Shown piece by piece: positions 35,340 to 44,263 of a stretch of 64,000 nucleotides of DNA. The stretch is from DASVTR01 sp036387475. Lineage in GTDB: Bacteria; Acidobacteriota; Blastocatellia; Pyrinomonadales; Pyrinomonadaceae. A program made the translations under genes and the position numbers. Positions within the stretch are counted from its first letter, which is position 1; each line of letters opens with the position of its first letter. The notes under the pieces were generated by a model that searched no databases, was not told the DNA's origin, and worked only from the letters and a program-made list of their open reading frames with translations. The stretch is from assembly GCA_036387475.1 (NCBI GenBank), contig DASVTR010000012.1, positions 186,001 through 250,000 on the forward strand, in the 5' to 3' direction.

Positions 35340-36278
35340 TTACCTGGCAGGCGTTGACTGGGCCTCTGTGCCTTGATGAAAGACGGCGAACCATTTCCCG
35401 CCCCGATTAACCCAGACGGTGCTGGAGTGTTCTACCTGCGCGTTTGCTTGTTCGCCCGCCGCTTTGACGGTGTAAGTAACGATAGCTGCGTCGTCATCAA
35501 TCTTCGTTGTTTTGAAATCACTCAGCGACATCTCCGGCAGGTTAGATTGGCTCAGCCCGTTGATCGTTCCAGCCTTGTCATAGACGCCGCTGGCGTTGAC
35601 CTCGATTTGGTCGTCGGCCAGCATGCTGCCGAAGGCGTCCCAGTCTTTCTTTTTGATTGCTTCCCACACTTGCTTCTCTCTGGCAACGGGGTCGGCTTCT
35701 GTTGAGCCTGTGGCAGGCTTCGCAGTGGAAGGCGCGCCTGTGCGGGCCGGTTGGTTGTCTTTAGCTACATCCGTGTCCTGATGAAAGACTATCATCCACT
35801 TTCCGCCGCGATTGGCCCAGACGGAGGTGTTACGCTGCGGCGTTGAAGGCATTTCTTTTCCGTTCATTGTGCCTTTTGCAGTCGCAGTGTAAGTCACGAT
35901 GGCTGCGTCTTTGTCGAGAGTAATGCTCTTGAAATCGCTGTACGAAATGTCTGTGACGGTCGCATCCGCCATAGCTTTTCTGAGACCTTCGACGGAAGAC
36001 TTTTTATCCTGCGGGCCTTGACCGCCGACATACACCTGATCGTCTGCGAGTAAGGCTGAGAAGCCGTCCCAATCCTTCTTTTTAATTGCCTCCCAGACCT
36101 GTTTCTCGCGGGCAATCAAGTCTGCCTCCGTGATTGCTTCGGACGGTTTCGACGCTTGCATGTTGCTAGTGTTGGTATTGGCAGTTGTATTGGATGGCGT
36201 CGTAGAGTTGGCTGGCCCCTGTGTGGCGCAGGCCGAGGCGACAAAGAGCAGAACAGTTACGATCAGCACTCGTTTCAT
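35340..36278 (-). CDS. lipoprotein with two tandem SnoaL/DUF4440-like domains
   Basis: 312 residues. The lipobox LLFVASAC gives a lipoprotein signal with Cys17. After a Thr/Asn-rich linker two homologous domains of about 110 residues follow. Each starts with AREKQVWEAIKKKDWD and continues with LADDQ and a beta-sheet region ending in VWxNRGGKWxxVFHQ. This is the NTF2-like (SnoaL/DUF4440) fold, here duplicated. The fold can bind small ligands; no catalytic residues are obvious. The duplication is internal, with the copies clearly diverged. Confidence 0.8.
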   Translation of the reverse strand: MKRVLIVTVLLFVASACATQGPANSTTPSNTTANTNTSNMQASKPSEAITEADLIAREKQVWEAIKKKDWDGFSALLADDQVYVGGQGPQDKKSSVEGLRKAMADATVTDISYSDFKSITLDKDAAIVTYTATAKGTMNGKEMPSTPQRNTSVWANRGGKWMIVFHQDTDVAKDNQPARTGAPSTAKPATGSTEADPVAREKQVWEAIKKKDWDAFGSMLADDQIEVNASGVYDKAGTINGLSQSNLPEMSLSDFKTTKIDDDAAIVTYTVKAAGEQANAQVEHSSTVWVNRGGKWFAVFHQGTEAQSTPAR

Positions 36279-36410
36279 AGCACAGAAACTCCTACCGAGG
36301 GGAATGGGTCGAGCGTAGTGCTTCTATGCCAAATCGCGCGGCGAGTCAATAGCCAGCCTGCTTTAAACGCTCATCGCTTGCTGCTGACTTTGATGGGTAA
36401 GCCATGAGCT

Positions 36411-37646
36411 TTAAAAATTCGAAGACTTCCTCTCCTTGCCTTCGGGCGTGCCATAGCGCGGCGCATACTCTTCGTCGTTTTCCGCCGCCTTCAATTCGCG
36501 TTTGAGTTCGGCGATGTCGCGGCAGACCGTTTCAAATTCCGCCGGGTCGAACGGTTCGCATTCGCCTGCGACGGAGAGCACGCGGTCAATCCTCTGGCTG
36601 GCGCGCTCTAAACTTTCGACGGGCAGTTCATTCTTCTCTACGGCCTCGACAATGGCATCGCGCGCGGCGACGAAGTTGGCCGCCTGTTCGCAAATCAGAA
36701 TCATGTCCGAGCCTGCCTGAATCGCGCGCAGAGATGCTTCGGCGACCGAGAGCGTTTGCACGACCGCGCCCATCTCCATATCATCAGTTATCACTAGCCC
36801 TTCAAACTTCAAAGCCTGACGCAAGAGCCGCATGACGATGTTGCCGCTGATTGTTGCCGGGAGTTGATGCAGACTCTCAAGGGGCGGCAACTGCCCCGTC
36901 CGACGAAACCACGCCTGCAAGAATTCAGAGACTTCCGGAAACGCTGCGTGGCTGACCATCAACGAATGCAGGCGCTCGCCCGGACGATGAAACATCAAGT
37001 CCATGAAGGGCACAAGGTCGCGCTCTAAGATTTCATCCCATGAATGTGTGACGATGGGGAGGCGTCGGTGCGAATCTACGGTCGAGCCGCCGAGACCTGG
37101 AAAATGTTTGCCGCAGCCGATGATGTGACCTTCTTGCAGCCCGTCCAGATAAGCGCCCGCCAGACGCGAAACGGTCGCCGCGTTGGCGCCGAAGGTTCTG
37201 CCGCGCAGCCCGTTATCCTGATTATCGCCGGAGAGGTCTAGCACCGGAGCGAAGTTGATGTTGAAGCCGAGCAGGCGCAGGACGCGTGCGCTTAAAGCAC
37301 CGAATTTTCTGGCGAGGTCGGTCTGCCCTGCGTTGCGCACGGCTTTGGCCGAGGGCATCGGCTCGCAGATGTCGCGGAAGCGGTCAACCAGCCCGCCCTC
37401 CTGGTCAACGCCAATCAGAACGGGATGCTCCACTGCATCACGAATCTGCGCCGTCAGCAATGCGACCTGCTCTGCTGATTCGATATTGCGCCCGAAGAGG
37501 ACGACGCCGCCCGGCTGCACTTCAGTTAGATGTTTGCGGGTGGCGCGATCCAGCCGCGTTCCCGGAAAGCCTATGAAGAGCAGGCGTCCAGCCTTGCGCT
37601 TGATTGAAACGCTCTCTCCGGCCTGTTTGTTTTCGGCTACCGACAT
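36411..37646 (-). CDS. glycoside hydrolase family 3 protein, NagZ-like
   Basis: 411 residues from ATG 37646 (an in-frame ATG at 37676 would add ten residues that contain the likely ribosome-binding site GGGAGGGAG). Family motifs are LIGVDQEGGLVDRFRD, GFNINFAPVLDLSGD, GCGKHFPGLGGSTVDSHRRL (the Asp-Ser-His loop with the acid/base pair) and ITDDMEMGAVVQTLSV (nucleophile Asp). It should remove N-acetylglucosamine from muropeptides in cell-wall recycling, or a related beta-glycoside. The conserved His in KHFPGHG is Leu here. The C-terminal tail is charged and longer than in E. coli NagZ. Confidence 0.85.
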   Translation of the reverse strand: MSVAENKQAGESVSIKRKAGRLLFIGFPGTRLDRATRKHLTEVQPGGVVLFGRNIESAEQVALLTAQIRDAVEHPVLIGVDQEGGLVDRFRDICEPMPSAKAVRNAGQTDLARKFGALSARVLRLLGFNINFAPVLDLSGDNQDNGLRGRTFGANAATVSRLAGAYLDGLQEGHIIGCGKHFPGLGGSTVDSHRRLPIVTHSWDEILERDLVPFMDLMFHRPGERLHSLMVSHAAFPEVSEFLQAWFRRTGQLPPLESLHQLPATISGNIVMRLLRQALKFEGLVITDDMEMGAVVQTLSVAEASLRAIQAGSDMILICEQAANFVAARDAIVEAVEKNELPVESLERASQRIDRVLSVAGECEPFDPAEFETVCRDIAELKRELKAAENDEEYAPRYGTPEGKERKSSNF

Positions 37647-37832
37647 CCCCTGCAAAATCTCCCTCCCCCTTGCCATACGTCCAATGATGACTCTTTTCCT
37701 TTAATCAGAGCGCACACTTTCAGGCTCTTTCGGCCCGCGCGCCGCATCGTCAATCATTCGAGGGAGAGTTTTTGTGCTCAAAAGCACTGAGATGAGAGTA
37801 ACGGGTCAGACTGTTGTTTGCAAGAACAGTGG

Positions 37833-37894
37833 TAATTGATTCATTGATTGATTGACTCATTGATTCAACGAACCAATGAGTAAACGAATCAATT
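37833..37894. repeat. tandem 8-bp repeat hairpin (TTGATTCA unit)
   Basis: TTGATTCA-TTGATTGA-TTGACTCA-TTGATTCA is followed by the partial complement AATGAGTAAACGAATCAATT. Same architecture as the heptamer hairpins but with an 8-bp unit, in the gap between the divergent GH3 and queG genes. Confidence 0.65.
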
Positions 37895-37967
37895 CTTTCT
37901 TCCTTGCCCTTGTTCCCCGGCGGCCTTACTATTTTATGTTCGGAGTTCACTGAAGAGGCTCTTAATT

Positions 37968-38948
37968 GTGAGCGAGTCGCTGAACAAAGCGGAGAACGCG
38001 GCTGGGCGGTCTCAAAGAATCAGGGAGCGAGCGCTGGCCGAAGGTTTCCACATGGTGGGCATCGTGCGGGCGGACGCTTTACGCGCGGAAGGCGAGCGCT
38101 TGCAGGAATGGCTGGGGCGCGGCTTTCACGGCGAGATGCGCTGGATGGAGCGCGACCCCATGCAGCGCGCAGACCCGCGACTGCTTTTCCCGGAAGCGCG
38201 CTTCGTAGTCGTCGTCGCGCTCAACTACTACACGCCGCACGCGCACACGGAAGCTCCCGGCACAGGCAAGATTTCGCGCTACGCCTGGGGCGACGATTAT
38301 CACGATGTCGTCGGCAGCCGTTTGAAATCGCTGCTCAATTGGATTAAGGAAGAATGGCCGGACGCGGAAGGCAAGGCTTGCGTCGATATACAGCCCGTTA
38401 TGGACAAGGCCTGGGCCGCGCGTGCCGGATTAGGCTGGCTTGGCAAGCACACGAATCTGATTACGCGCGACTACGGCTCCTGGGTCTTCCTCGGCGAGTT
38501 GCTGCTCAATCTCGAACTCGAAGCAGACGCCGTGCCTGTTGAAGATCACTGCGGGACGTGTACGCTCTGCATAGAAGCTTGCCCGACCAGTGCGATCACA
38601 GAACCTTACGTCGTTGATTCCAACAAGTGCATCTCCTACGCCACAATTGAGCTACGCGCGCCGGAGATGCCGCAGCAGATAACAGCCAATCTGGACGGCT
38701 GGCTCTACGGCTGCGATGTTTGCCAGGACGTGTGCCCCTGGAATCGTTTCGAGAAGGAGACGGATGAAGCCCGCTTTGAGCCGCGCCCCGGCAATGTTAT
38801 GGCGAGCATTACGGATATACTGAAGCTCACGCCCGATACTTATGCCGAACGCTTTCGTCGCAGCGCCATCAAGCGAGCCAAACTCACGGGACTTCAACGC
38901 AACGCCCGCGCGCTCGTTCGAGACGAAAGCGAGCCGCAACCGGATTGA
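37968..38948 (+). CDS. queG: epoxyqueuosine reductase
   Basis: 326 residues. The N-terminal region (ALAEGFHMVGIVRADALR) and RFVVVVALNYYTPH are typical. DKAWAARAGLGWLGKHTNLI is a QueG hallmark. Two [4Fe-4S] clusters are ligated by CGTCTLCIEACPT and the later CDVCQDVCPW, plus C in NKCISY. With cobalamin it performs the last step of queuosine synthesis, reducing epoxyqueuosine in tRNA. Start is GTG at 37968, with AGAGG nine bases upstream. Neighbours are unrelated. The enzyme is in the cytoplasm and needs B12, so the host must make or import it. Confidence 0.95.
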   Translation: MSESLNKAENAAGRSQRIRERALAEGFHMVGIVRADALRAEGERLQEWLGRGFHGEMRWMERDPMQRADPRLLFPEARFVVVVALNYYTPHAHTEAPGTGKISRYAWGDDYHDVVGSRLKSLLNWIKEEWPDAEGKACVDIQPVMDKAWAARAGLGWLGKHTNLITRDYGSWVFLGELLLNLELEADAVPVEDHCGTCTLCIEACPTSAITEPYVVDSNKCISYATIELRAPEMPQQITANLDGWLYGCDVCQDVCPWNRFEKETDEARFEPRPGNVMASITDILKLTPDTYAERFRRSAIKRAKLTGLQRNARALVRDESEPQPD

Positions 38949-38960
38949 TGGGCCAACTAT

Positions 38961-39029
38961 TAGAGATTAGAGGCTAGAGGTCAGAGGTCAGAAAGGATTG
39001 CTTTACTAACCTCTGACCTCTAATCTCTA
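38961..39029. repeat. heptamer hairpin (AGGTCAG unit)
   Basis: TAGAGATTAGAGGCTAGAGG, then TCAGAGGTCAG on the left; CTGACCTCTAATCTCTA on the right, with spacer AAAGGATTGCTTTAC. It lies between queG and the next gene. Confidence 0.75.
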
Positions 39030-39049
39030 TATTTAATGAGGAGAAAGCT

Positions 39050-39502
39050 ATGCCGAAGATTCAGTTCAACGCCACTTTGGAATCAGGCGGAGATGGAGGC
39101 GTCTATTTCACGCTGCCGCTCAAGGAAAGCTCGAAATTCGGCGTGCGCGGTCGCGTGCCCGTCACAGGAACGATCAACGGCTACGCCTTTCGTTCCTCCA
39201 TCTTCCCCATCGGCGACGGCACACACTACATGGCCGTCAACAAGACTGTGCGTGAGGGAGCGAAAGTCGCGGTCGGTGACCGCGTGAAAATCGTGATGGA
39301 AACAGACACAGCGCCGCGCACCGTCAATGTCCCGCCTGATTTGGACAAGGCGCTCTCGAAATCGAAAGCCGCCAGAACGCGTTTCGATAGTCTCTCCTAC
39401 ACGCATCGGAAAGAGTATGCCGAGTGGATAGAGTCTGCGAAACGTCCAGAAACCCGCGCTCGCCGCGTCGAAGTGGTTCTTGCCAGGCTCACAGCCGAGT
39501 AA
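39050..39502 (+). CDS. DUF1905/YdeI-like protein
   Basis: 150 residues. The N-terminal half (FNATLESGGDGGVYFTLPLK, VPVTGTINGYAFRSSIFPIG) is the beta-barrel DUF1905 domain. The C-terminal half (VPPDLDKALSKSKAARTRFD, SYTHRKEYAEWIESAKRPET, RARRVEVVLARL) is the YdeI/OmdA-type helical domain with its R-R motif. Such two-domain proteins are widespread, and their biochemical role is unknown. GAGGAG upstream of the ATG fixes the start. Confidence 0.82.
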   Translation: MPKIQFNATLESGGDGGVYFTLPLKESSKFGVRGRVPVTGTINGYAFRSSIFPIGDGTHYMAVNKTVREGAKVAVGDRVKIVMETDTAPRTVNVPPDLDKALSKSKAARTRFDSLSYTHRKEYAEWIESAKRPETRARRVEVVLARLTAE

Positions 39503-39658
39503 GTTTAATTGCCGCAAGAGCCTGAGCGCACATAGCAGCAGTGCCGCCTCTCATTCATTCCAGGCGTCGTTTGGAGGTAAATCATAAACGGCGTATGATT
39601 ACAGGTGCTGAAATCTCTTTGCTTCTGACGGAAGCGTGCTGCGGGTAAAGAATCCGAA

Positions 39659-40657
39659 GTGACCGGTCTACTCAAAGATTCATACGGGCGAGCGATACGC
39701 GACCTCCGCGTGTCTTTAACCGACCGTTGTAATTTTCGCTGCTTCTATTGCCTGCCGCACGGCGAGCCGCCGATTGCGCCCAGGGAGCAGATGCTCTCCT
39801 ACGAGGAGATTGAATACCTGGGCGAAATCTTCGTCTCGCTCGGCATCGAAAAGATTCGACTGACGGGCGGCGAGCCGATGATGCGTCGCGACATCGAGAC
39901 GATCATCCGCAAGCTCTCTGCGTTTAAGCCGCGACTACGCGATCTGGCGCTGACGACCAACGGCTATTTTCTGCCCGACCGCGCTCTCGTCTTGAAAGAA
40001 GCCGGGCTTGACCGTGTGACCGTGAGCCTCGACAGCCTGAAGCCCGAAAAATTCAAAAGGACGACCGGCGTAGACGTGCTGCCGCGTGTGCTCAATGGAA
40101 TCGAAGAGGCAAAGCGCGCAGGGTTAACACCTGTCAAGGTCAACGCCGTCATCGTGCGCGGGCACAATGATGTGGAAGTTGTGGACTTCGCACAGTTTGC
40201 CCGCGAGAACAGCATCCAGATGCGCTTTATCGAATTCATGCCGCTTGATTCCGGCCACGATTGGTCGCGCGAAGATGTAGTGCCGGGCCGAGAGATTTTC
40301 CGGCGCATCAACGAGCGTTTTCCGCTCGTGCCCGTCGCGGCAGGGCGCGGCTCGGAAACGTCCGCCCGCTATCGTTTTGCTGACAATGCTCCCGGCGAAA
40401 TAGGCATCATCGCACCCGTCACAGAACCCTTCTGCGGCGCTTGCTCGCGCATCCGCCTGACCGCCGATGGGCAACTGCGAACCTGTCTCTTCTCAACCGT
40501 CGAGCACAGCTTGCGCGATGTCCTGAGAAGCGGTGCTACGCGCGCAGAGATTATCGAATACATCGAATCAATCGTCATGAAGAAAGAAGCACGCCACTAC
40601 ATCAACGATCCCGAATTCATGCAGCCCGCGCGAACGATGAGCTTTATCGGCGGTTAA
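39659..40657 (+). CDS. moaA: GTP 3',8-cyclase (molybdenum cofactor biosynthesis)
   Basis: 332 residues. The radical SAM cluster motif is DRCNFRCFYCLPHGE (C-x3-C-x2-C), with RLTGGEPMMRRDIE following. The C-terminal second cluster site (EPFCGACSRIRLTADGQLRT, then C in CLFS) and the terminal GG (SFIGG) are diagnostic. It rearranges GTP to 3',8-cyclo-7,8-dihydro-GTP in the first step of molybdopterin synthesis. The start is GTG at 39659. No other moa genes are in the window. It is followed 16 bp later by the Uma2 gene and may be co-transcribed with it. Confidence 0.96.
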   Translation: MTGLLKDSYGRAIRDLRVSLTDRCNFRCFYCLPHGEPPIAPREQMLSYEEIEYLGEIFVSLGIEKIRLTGGEPMMRRDIETIIRKLSAFKPRLRDLALTTNGYFLPDRALVLKEAGLDRVTVSLDSLKPEKFKRTTGVDVLPRVLNGIEEAKRAGLTPVKVNAVIVRGHNDVEVVDFAQFARENSIQMRFIEFMPLDSGHDWSREDVVPGREIFRRINERFPLVPVAAGRGSETSARYRFADNAPGEIGIIAPVTEPFCGACSRIRLTADGQLRTCLFSTVEHSLRDVLRSGATRAEIIEYIESIVMKKEARHYINDPEFMQPARTMSFIGG

Positions 40658-40673
40658 GTTGCGAGGTGTTTTG

Positions 40674-41222
40674 ATGAGCACAAAGGTTGAAGCAACAATC
40701 GAAGACCTATACAAAGTTGAGGGCAAGGCAGAGCTTGTCAACGGGGAGATTGTGCTGATGTCACCGACCGGAGGCTTCCCTAATTACGCGGCGGCAGAAA
40801 TTTTCATTTCATTACGCTACCATGCCAGACAAACAAAGTCAGGACGCGCAGTCTCGGATAACGCAGCCTTCGTAGTTGACCTTCCGAATCGTAAGTCATT
40901 CAGCCCTGACGCTGCTTTTTATCAAGGTCGCATCACTATGAAGTTTTTCGAGGGCGCACCGGTGTTTGCGGCTGAGGTTAGAAGCGAAGGCGATTACGGG
41001 ACGCGCGCTGAAAGAGCTATGGCGCAGAAGCGCGCCGATTATTTCTCTGCCGGAACGCGGGTCGTGTGGGATGTTGATTTGTTGAGCGATGATGTGGTGC
41101 GTGTTTATCGTGCGGGCGAGACGGAGAATCCCACTATTTATCGTCGTGGCGAAACGGCTGAAGCAGAACCAGCCGTGCCCGGCTGGACGATGCCGGTTGA
41201 TGATCTTTTTCCGGCAGAGTAG
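40674..41222 (+). CDS. Uma2 family (DUF820) putative restriction-type nuclease
   Basis: 182 residues from ATG 40674, which has GAGG seven bases upstream. KAELVNGEIVLMSPTGG, SFSPDAAFYQGRITM (the Asp of the PD-(D/E)xK fold), PVFAAEVRSEGDYGTRAERA (E-V-x-S) and DYFSAGTRVVWDVDLLSDDV are hallmarks. Such genes are abundant in cyanobacteria and some soil bacteria; the fold is nuclease-like but the cellular role is unclear. It lies just upstream of the thiamine riboswitch. Confidence 0.85.
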   Translation: MSTKVEATIEDLYKVEGKAELVNGEIVLMSPTGGFPNYAAAEIFISLRYHARQTKSGRAVSDNAAFVVDLPNRKSFSPDAAFYQGRITMKFFEGAPVFAAEVRSEGDYGTRAERAMAQKRADYFSAGTRVVWDVDLLSDDVVRVYRAGETENPTIYRRGETAEAEPAVPGWTMPVDDLFPAE

Positions 41223-41256
41223 TTGCAGGCTTGGCTGATTGAAAAGCAGAAAGTTT

Positions 41257-41349
41257 TCGGGGGAGCTTCGCTCATCGTGGGTCGAGGCTGAGAGTCGCAA
41301 GTAAGCGAGACCCCTTGAACCTGATACGGTTAGTACCGTCGAAGGGAGA
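41257..41349 (+). promoter_or_regulatory. TPP riboswitch (THI element)
   Basis: Contains the conserved GCTGAGA core (GAGGCTGAGAGTC), then ACCCCTTGAACCTGATACGG and TTAGTACCGTCGAAGGGA, the two helical arms of the thiamine pyrophosphate aptamer. It lies upstream of thiC and is followed at once by a terminator, so TPP binding should switch transcription off. Confidence 0.95.
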
Positions 41350-41360
41350 AACAACGGAGA

Positions 41361-41401
41361 GGCCGTTCCATCTCGTTCGCGGTGGAGCGGTCTTTCTTTT
41401 T
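41361..41401 (+). terminator. riboswitch expression-platform terminator
   Basis: GGCCGTTCCA / TGGAGCGGTC stem (ten pairs, two of them G-U) with a 12-base loop, then TTTCTTTTT. Located between the TPP aptamer and the thiC start, as expected for transcriptional control. Confidence 0.8.
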
Positions 41402-41439
41402 CGGGCTGTATCCCGTACAGCCAGAAAGCTTGGAAAGCT

Positions 41440-43377
41440 ATGAGCACAACAAATGAGATAGCAGAGAAACATAGTTCTGAAGTGCGGCTGCCAAACTCGC
41501 GTAAGGTTTACGTCGAGGGGCAAGGGCGGGGCGTGCGCGTGCCCTTTCGTGAGATCACGCAAGCTTTGACGAAGAATTTCAACGGCACAATGGAAGAGAA
41601 CCCGCCCGTCCGAGTCTACGACACGAGCGGGCCTTGGGATGACCCCTCGCTCAGGTGCGATGTGCGCGAAGGATTGCCCGCGCTCAGGCGCGAGTGGATT
41701 ACAGGGCGCGATGATGTGGAAGAATACGACGGGCGCGTGGTAAAGCCGGAAGACAATGGCTATCTGACGGCGGGCGCGGAAGAGTATGCGCGCGTGAAAG
41801 AAAGGGGACGGCTCGAAGAGTTTCCCGGATTGCGCCGCGCGCCGCTGCGTGCGAAGCCCGGACGATGCGTGACGCAGATGCACTATGCGCGCCTTGGAAT
41901 CATCACGCCTGAGATGGAGTTCATCGCCATTCGTGAAAACTTGGGGCGCGAAGCGGCCTTAGCGACGACCGATGACCGTAGTTCGCTCAATCACCAACAT
42001 AGCGGCGAAAGCTTCGGCGCACAGCTTCCCTCTTACGTGACGCCCGAATTTGTGTGCGACGAGGTGGCGCGCGGGCGTGCGATTATCCCCGCCAACATCA
42101 ATCATCCGGAATCCGAGCCAATGATTATTGGGCGCAACTTCCTCGTCAAAATCAACGCCAACATCGGAAACTCTGCCGTCGCTTCTTCGATTGAAGAAGA
42201 GGTGGAGAAGATGCGCTGGGCGACCCTGTGGGGCGCAGACACCGTGATGGACTTATCAACGGGCAAGAACATACACGCCACGCGCGAATGGATTCTGCGT
42301 AATTCGTCTGTGCCGATTGGGACTGTGCCCATCTATCAAGCGCTGGAAAAAGTCGGAGGCAAGGCGGAAGAGTTAACGTGGGAAGTTTATCGCGACACGC
42401 TCATAGAGCAGTGCGAACAGGGCGTTGATTATTTTACGATTCACGCTGGCGTGCGACTGCCTTACATTCCGTTGACGGCCAGAAGAACGACGGGCATCGT
42501 CTCGCGCGGCGGCTCAATCATGGCTAAGTGGTGTCTGGCCCACCACGAGGAGAGTTTTCTTTACACGCGCTTCCGAGACATCTGCGAGATTATGGCTGCC
42601 TACGACGTGTCTTTCTCTCTGGGCGACGGCCTGCGCCCAGGCTCTATCGCAGACGCCAACGACCGTGCGCAGTTTGCGGAACTTGAAACGCTCGGCGAAT
42701 TGACGAAGATTGCATGGGAGTACGACTGTCAGGTGATGATTGAAGGGCCGGGCCATGTGCCTCTGCACCTCATCAAGGAGAACATGGACAAGCAACTCGA
42801 AATTTGTCATGAAGCGCCGTTCTACACGCTCGGCCCATTAACGACGGACATCGCGCCCGGCTACGATCACATCACTTCCGGCATCGGTGCGGCGATGATC
42901 GGCTGGTTTGGCACGGCCATGCTCTGTTATGTGACGCCGAAGGAACATCTGGGGCTGCCGAACAAAAAGGATGTCAAGGAGGGCGTGATAACTTACAAGC
43001 TGGCGGCGCACGCCGCCGATTTAGCGAAGGGCCACAGGGGCGCGCAACTTCGTGACAACGCGCTCTCGAAGGCGCGCTTCGAGTTTCGCTGGGAAGACCA
43101 GTTTAACCTCGCGCTCGACCCGGAGGTTGCGCGCGAGTATCACGACGAGACGCTGCCGCAGGAAGGCGCAAAGCTGGCCCACTTCTGCTCCATGTGCGGG
43201 CCGCATTTCTGCTCAATGAAAATCACACAGGACGTGCGCGAGTATGCCGCCGAACAGGGACTCGACGAAGAGGCGGCGTTGCACAAAGGAATGGAAAAGA
43301 AGGCGGCGGAGTTTATCGCAGCGGGCGGCGAGGTTTATCAGGGAGAGTTGCCACAGGGCGCGACGCGGGAACACTGA
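41440..43377 (+). CDS. thiC: phosphomethylpyrimidine synthase
   Basis: 645 residues. PNSRKVYVEGQG and VPFREITQALTKNFNG at the start, VYDTSGPWDDPS, TQMHYARLGIITPEMEFIAI, KINANIGNSAVASSIEEEVE and IGPxHVPLH-type (IEGPGHVPLHLIKENMDK) are all ThiC signatures. The C-terminal CSMCGPHFCSMKITQDVREY holds the [4Fe-4S] cysteines (C-x2-C-x4-C). It makes the pyrimidine HMP-P from AIR by radical SAM chemistry. Regulated by the TPP riboswitch upstream. Followed by a strong convergent terminator. Confidence 0.97.
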   Translation: MSTTNEIAEKHSSEVRLPNSRKVYVEGQGRGVRVPFREITQALTKNFNGTMEENPPVRVYDTSGPWDDPSLRCDVREGLPALRREWITGRDDVEEYDGRVVKPEDNGYLTAGAEEYARVKERGRLEEFPGLRRAPLRAKPGRCVTQMHYARLGIITPEMEFIAIRENLGREAALATTDDRSSLNHQHSGESFGAQLPSYVTPEFVCDEVARGRAIIPANINHPESEPMIIGRNFLVKINANIGNSAVASSIEEEVEKMRWATLWGADTVMDLSTGKNIHATREWILRNSSVPIGTVPIYQALEKVGGKAEELTWEVYRDTLIEQCEQGVDYFTIHAGVRLPYIPLTARRTTGIVSRGGSIMAKWCLAHHEESFLYTRFRDICEIMAAYDVSFSLGDGLRPGSIADANDRAQFAELETLGELTKIAWEYDCQVMIEGPGHVPLHLIKENMDKQLEICHEAPFYTLGPLTTDIAPGYDHITSGIGAAMIGWFGTAMLCYVTPKEHLGLPNKKDVKEGVITYKLAAHAADLAKGHRGAQLRDNALSKARFEFRWEDQFNLALDPEVAREYHDETLPQEGAKLAHFCSMCGPHFCSMKITQDVREYAAEQGLDEEAALHKGMEKKAAEFIAAGGEVYQGELPQGATREH

Positions 43378-43398
43378 TTCGGCCCGGCACACTTAAGA

Positions 43399-43443
43399 AA
43401 AACGGCGCGACCGCCAAGGAGAGAAGAGCGGTCGCGCCGTTTT
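43399..43443. terminator. bidirectional terminator
   Basis: Perfect 16-bp stem AAAACGGCGCGACCGC / GCGGTCGCGCCGTTTT with a 13-base loop, between convergent thiC and the next gene. Confidence 0.88.
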
Positions 43444-43462
43444 CATTATTTCCGTCGAGCGC

Positions 43463-44074
43463 TTACGGCTCTGTCTCTTTGTTTTCGCTCTTGGAAGTGG
43501 CATCTTTGCGGCGGACGTAGATTGCGCCGCGCTGCAAGAGTCCGGCTTTCTCTGCGAGCGTGTGGGCCATCGAACTGACCAGTTGCTTGTCTTTCATCTT
43601 GAACTGGGTCGTGCCGTCCACTCCCGTATCCGGGTCTTTGTACTGGATGGTAAAGTACTCAAACTTCTTCTTAAATAAAAGAGCGGGCAGGCCGAGCACG
43701 CCAGCCGTGCTCATCACGACTGTCTTCGTTCCGTCTCCCATCGCCCTGCGTTCTTCCGTATCGGCAAAGGTCGCCATCACAGCCTCGTAAGAGATGGAGA
43801 TTATTTCTCGCTCCTGCTTGTCGCGGAAGACGAGGCGCTGGTTACGGTCGTCGAAACTGAGCGAGCCTTCCTGCTTCTGCTTTAAGCCGAAGTAGCCGCC
43901 CATATACTTCGCCTTGGCAAACTTGGGCGCGGGCGCGGGCGTGGGCATTGTCTTCGCCGTCGTCTCATCCTTCTGCGGCGAATCATCCGTCACGCGCGGC
44001 CTCTGCGCGGAGGCCGACGCTGCCAGCAGCAGCAAGAGCAGCGATAGACTGAGAATGTGATAGAGCTTTTTCAT
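43463..44074 (-). CDS. secreted protein, function unknown
   Basis: 203 residues with a classical signal peptide (MKKLYHILSLSLLLLLLAAS, then SASAQ). The mature protein has GYFGLKQKQEGSLSFDDRNQ, LVFRDKQEREIISISYEAV and LPALLFKKKFEYFTIQYKD, resembling a PH-like beta domain, and a helical C-terminus. No catalytic motif. Probably envelope-associated. It converges on thiC. The ATG is preceded by GGGGAGAG. Confidence 0.65.
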   Translation of the reverse strand: MKKLYHILSLSLLLLLLAASASAQRPRVTDDSPQKDETTAKTMPTPAPAPKFAKAKYMGGYFGLKQKQEGSLSFDDRNQRLVFRDKQEREIISISYEAVMATFADTEERRAMGDGTKTVVMSTAGVLGLPALLFKKKFEYFTIQYKDPDTGVDGTTQFKMKDKQLVSSMAHTLAEKAGLLQRGAIYVRRKDATSKSENKETEP

Positions 44075-44263
44075 TTAATCTCTCCCCTCAAAAAAAATAG
44101 CGGTCAATAACAATCAGCGGTCAGCTTTGAGCCGAACAGTAGCCGGTTATCGCAAATTGTAACTGTAGACGTGCGACTTCGGGAAACGCTCAGTTGTCTG
44201 TTGTTTTCAAGGTTTTTGAGCGCTGGTAGCTGAAAAGATGGCTGTCAACGGTTTTCAGCTATA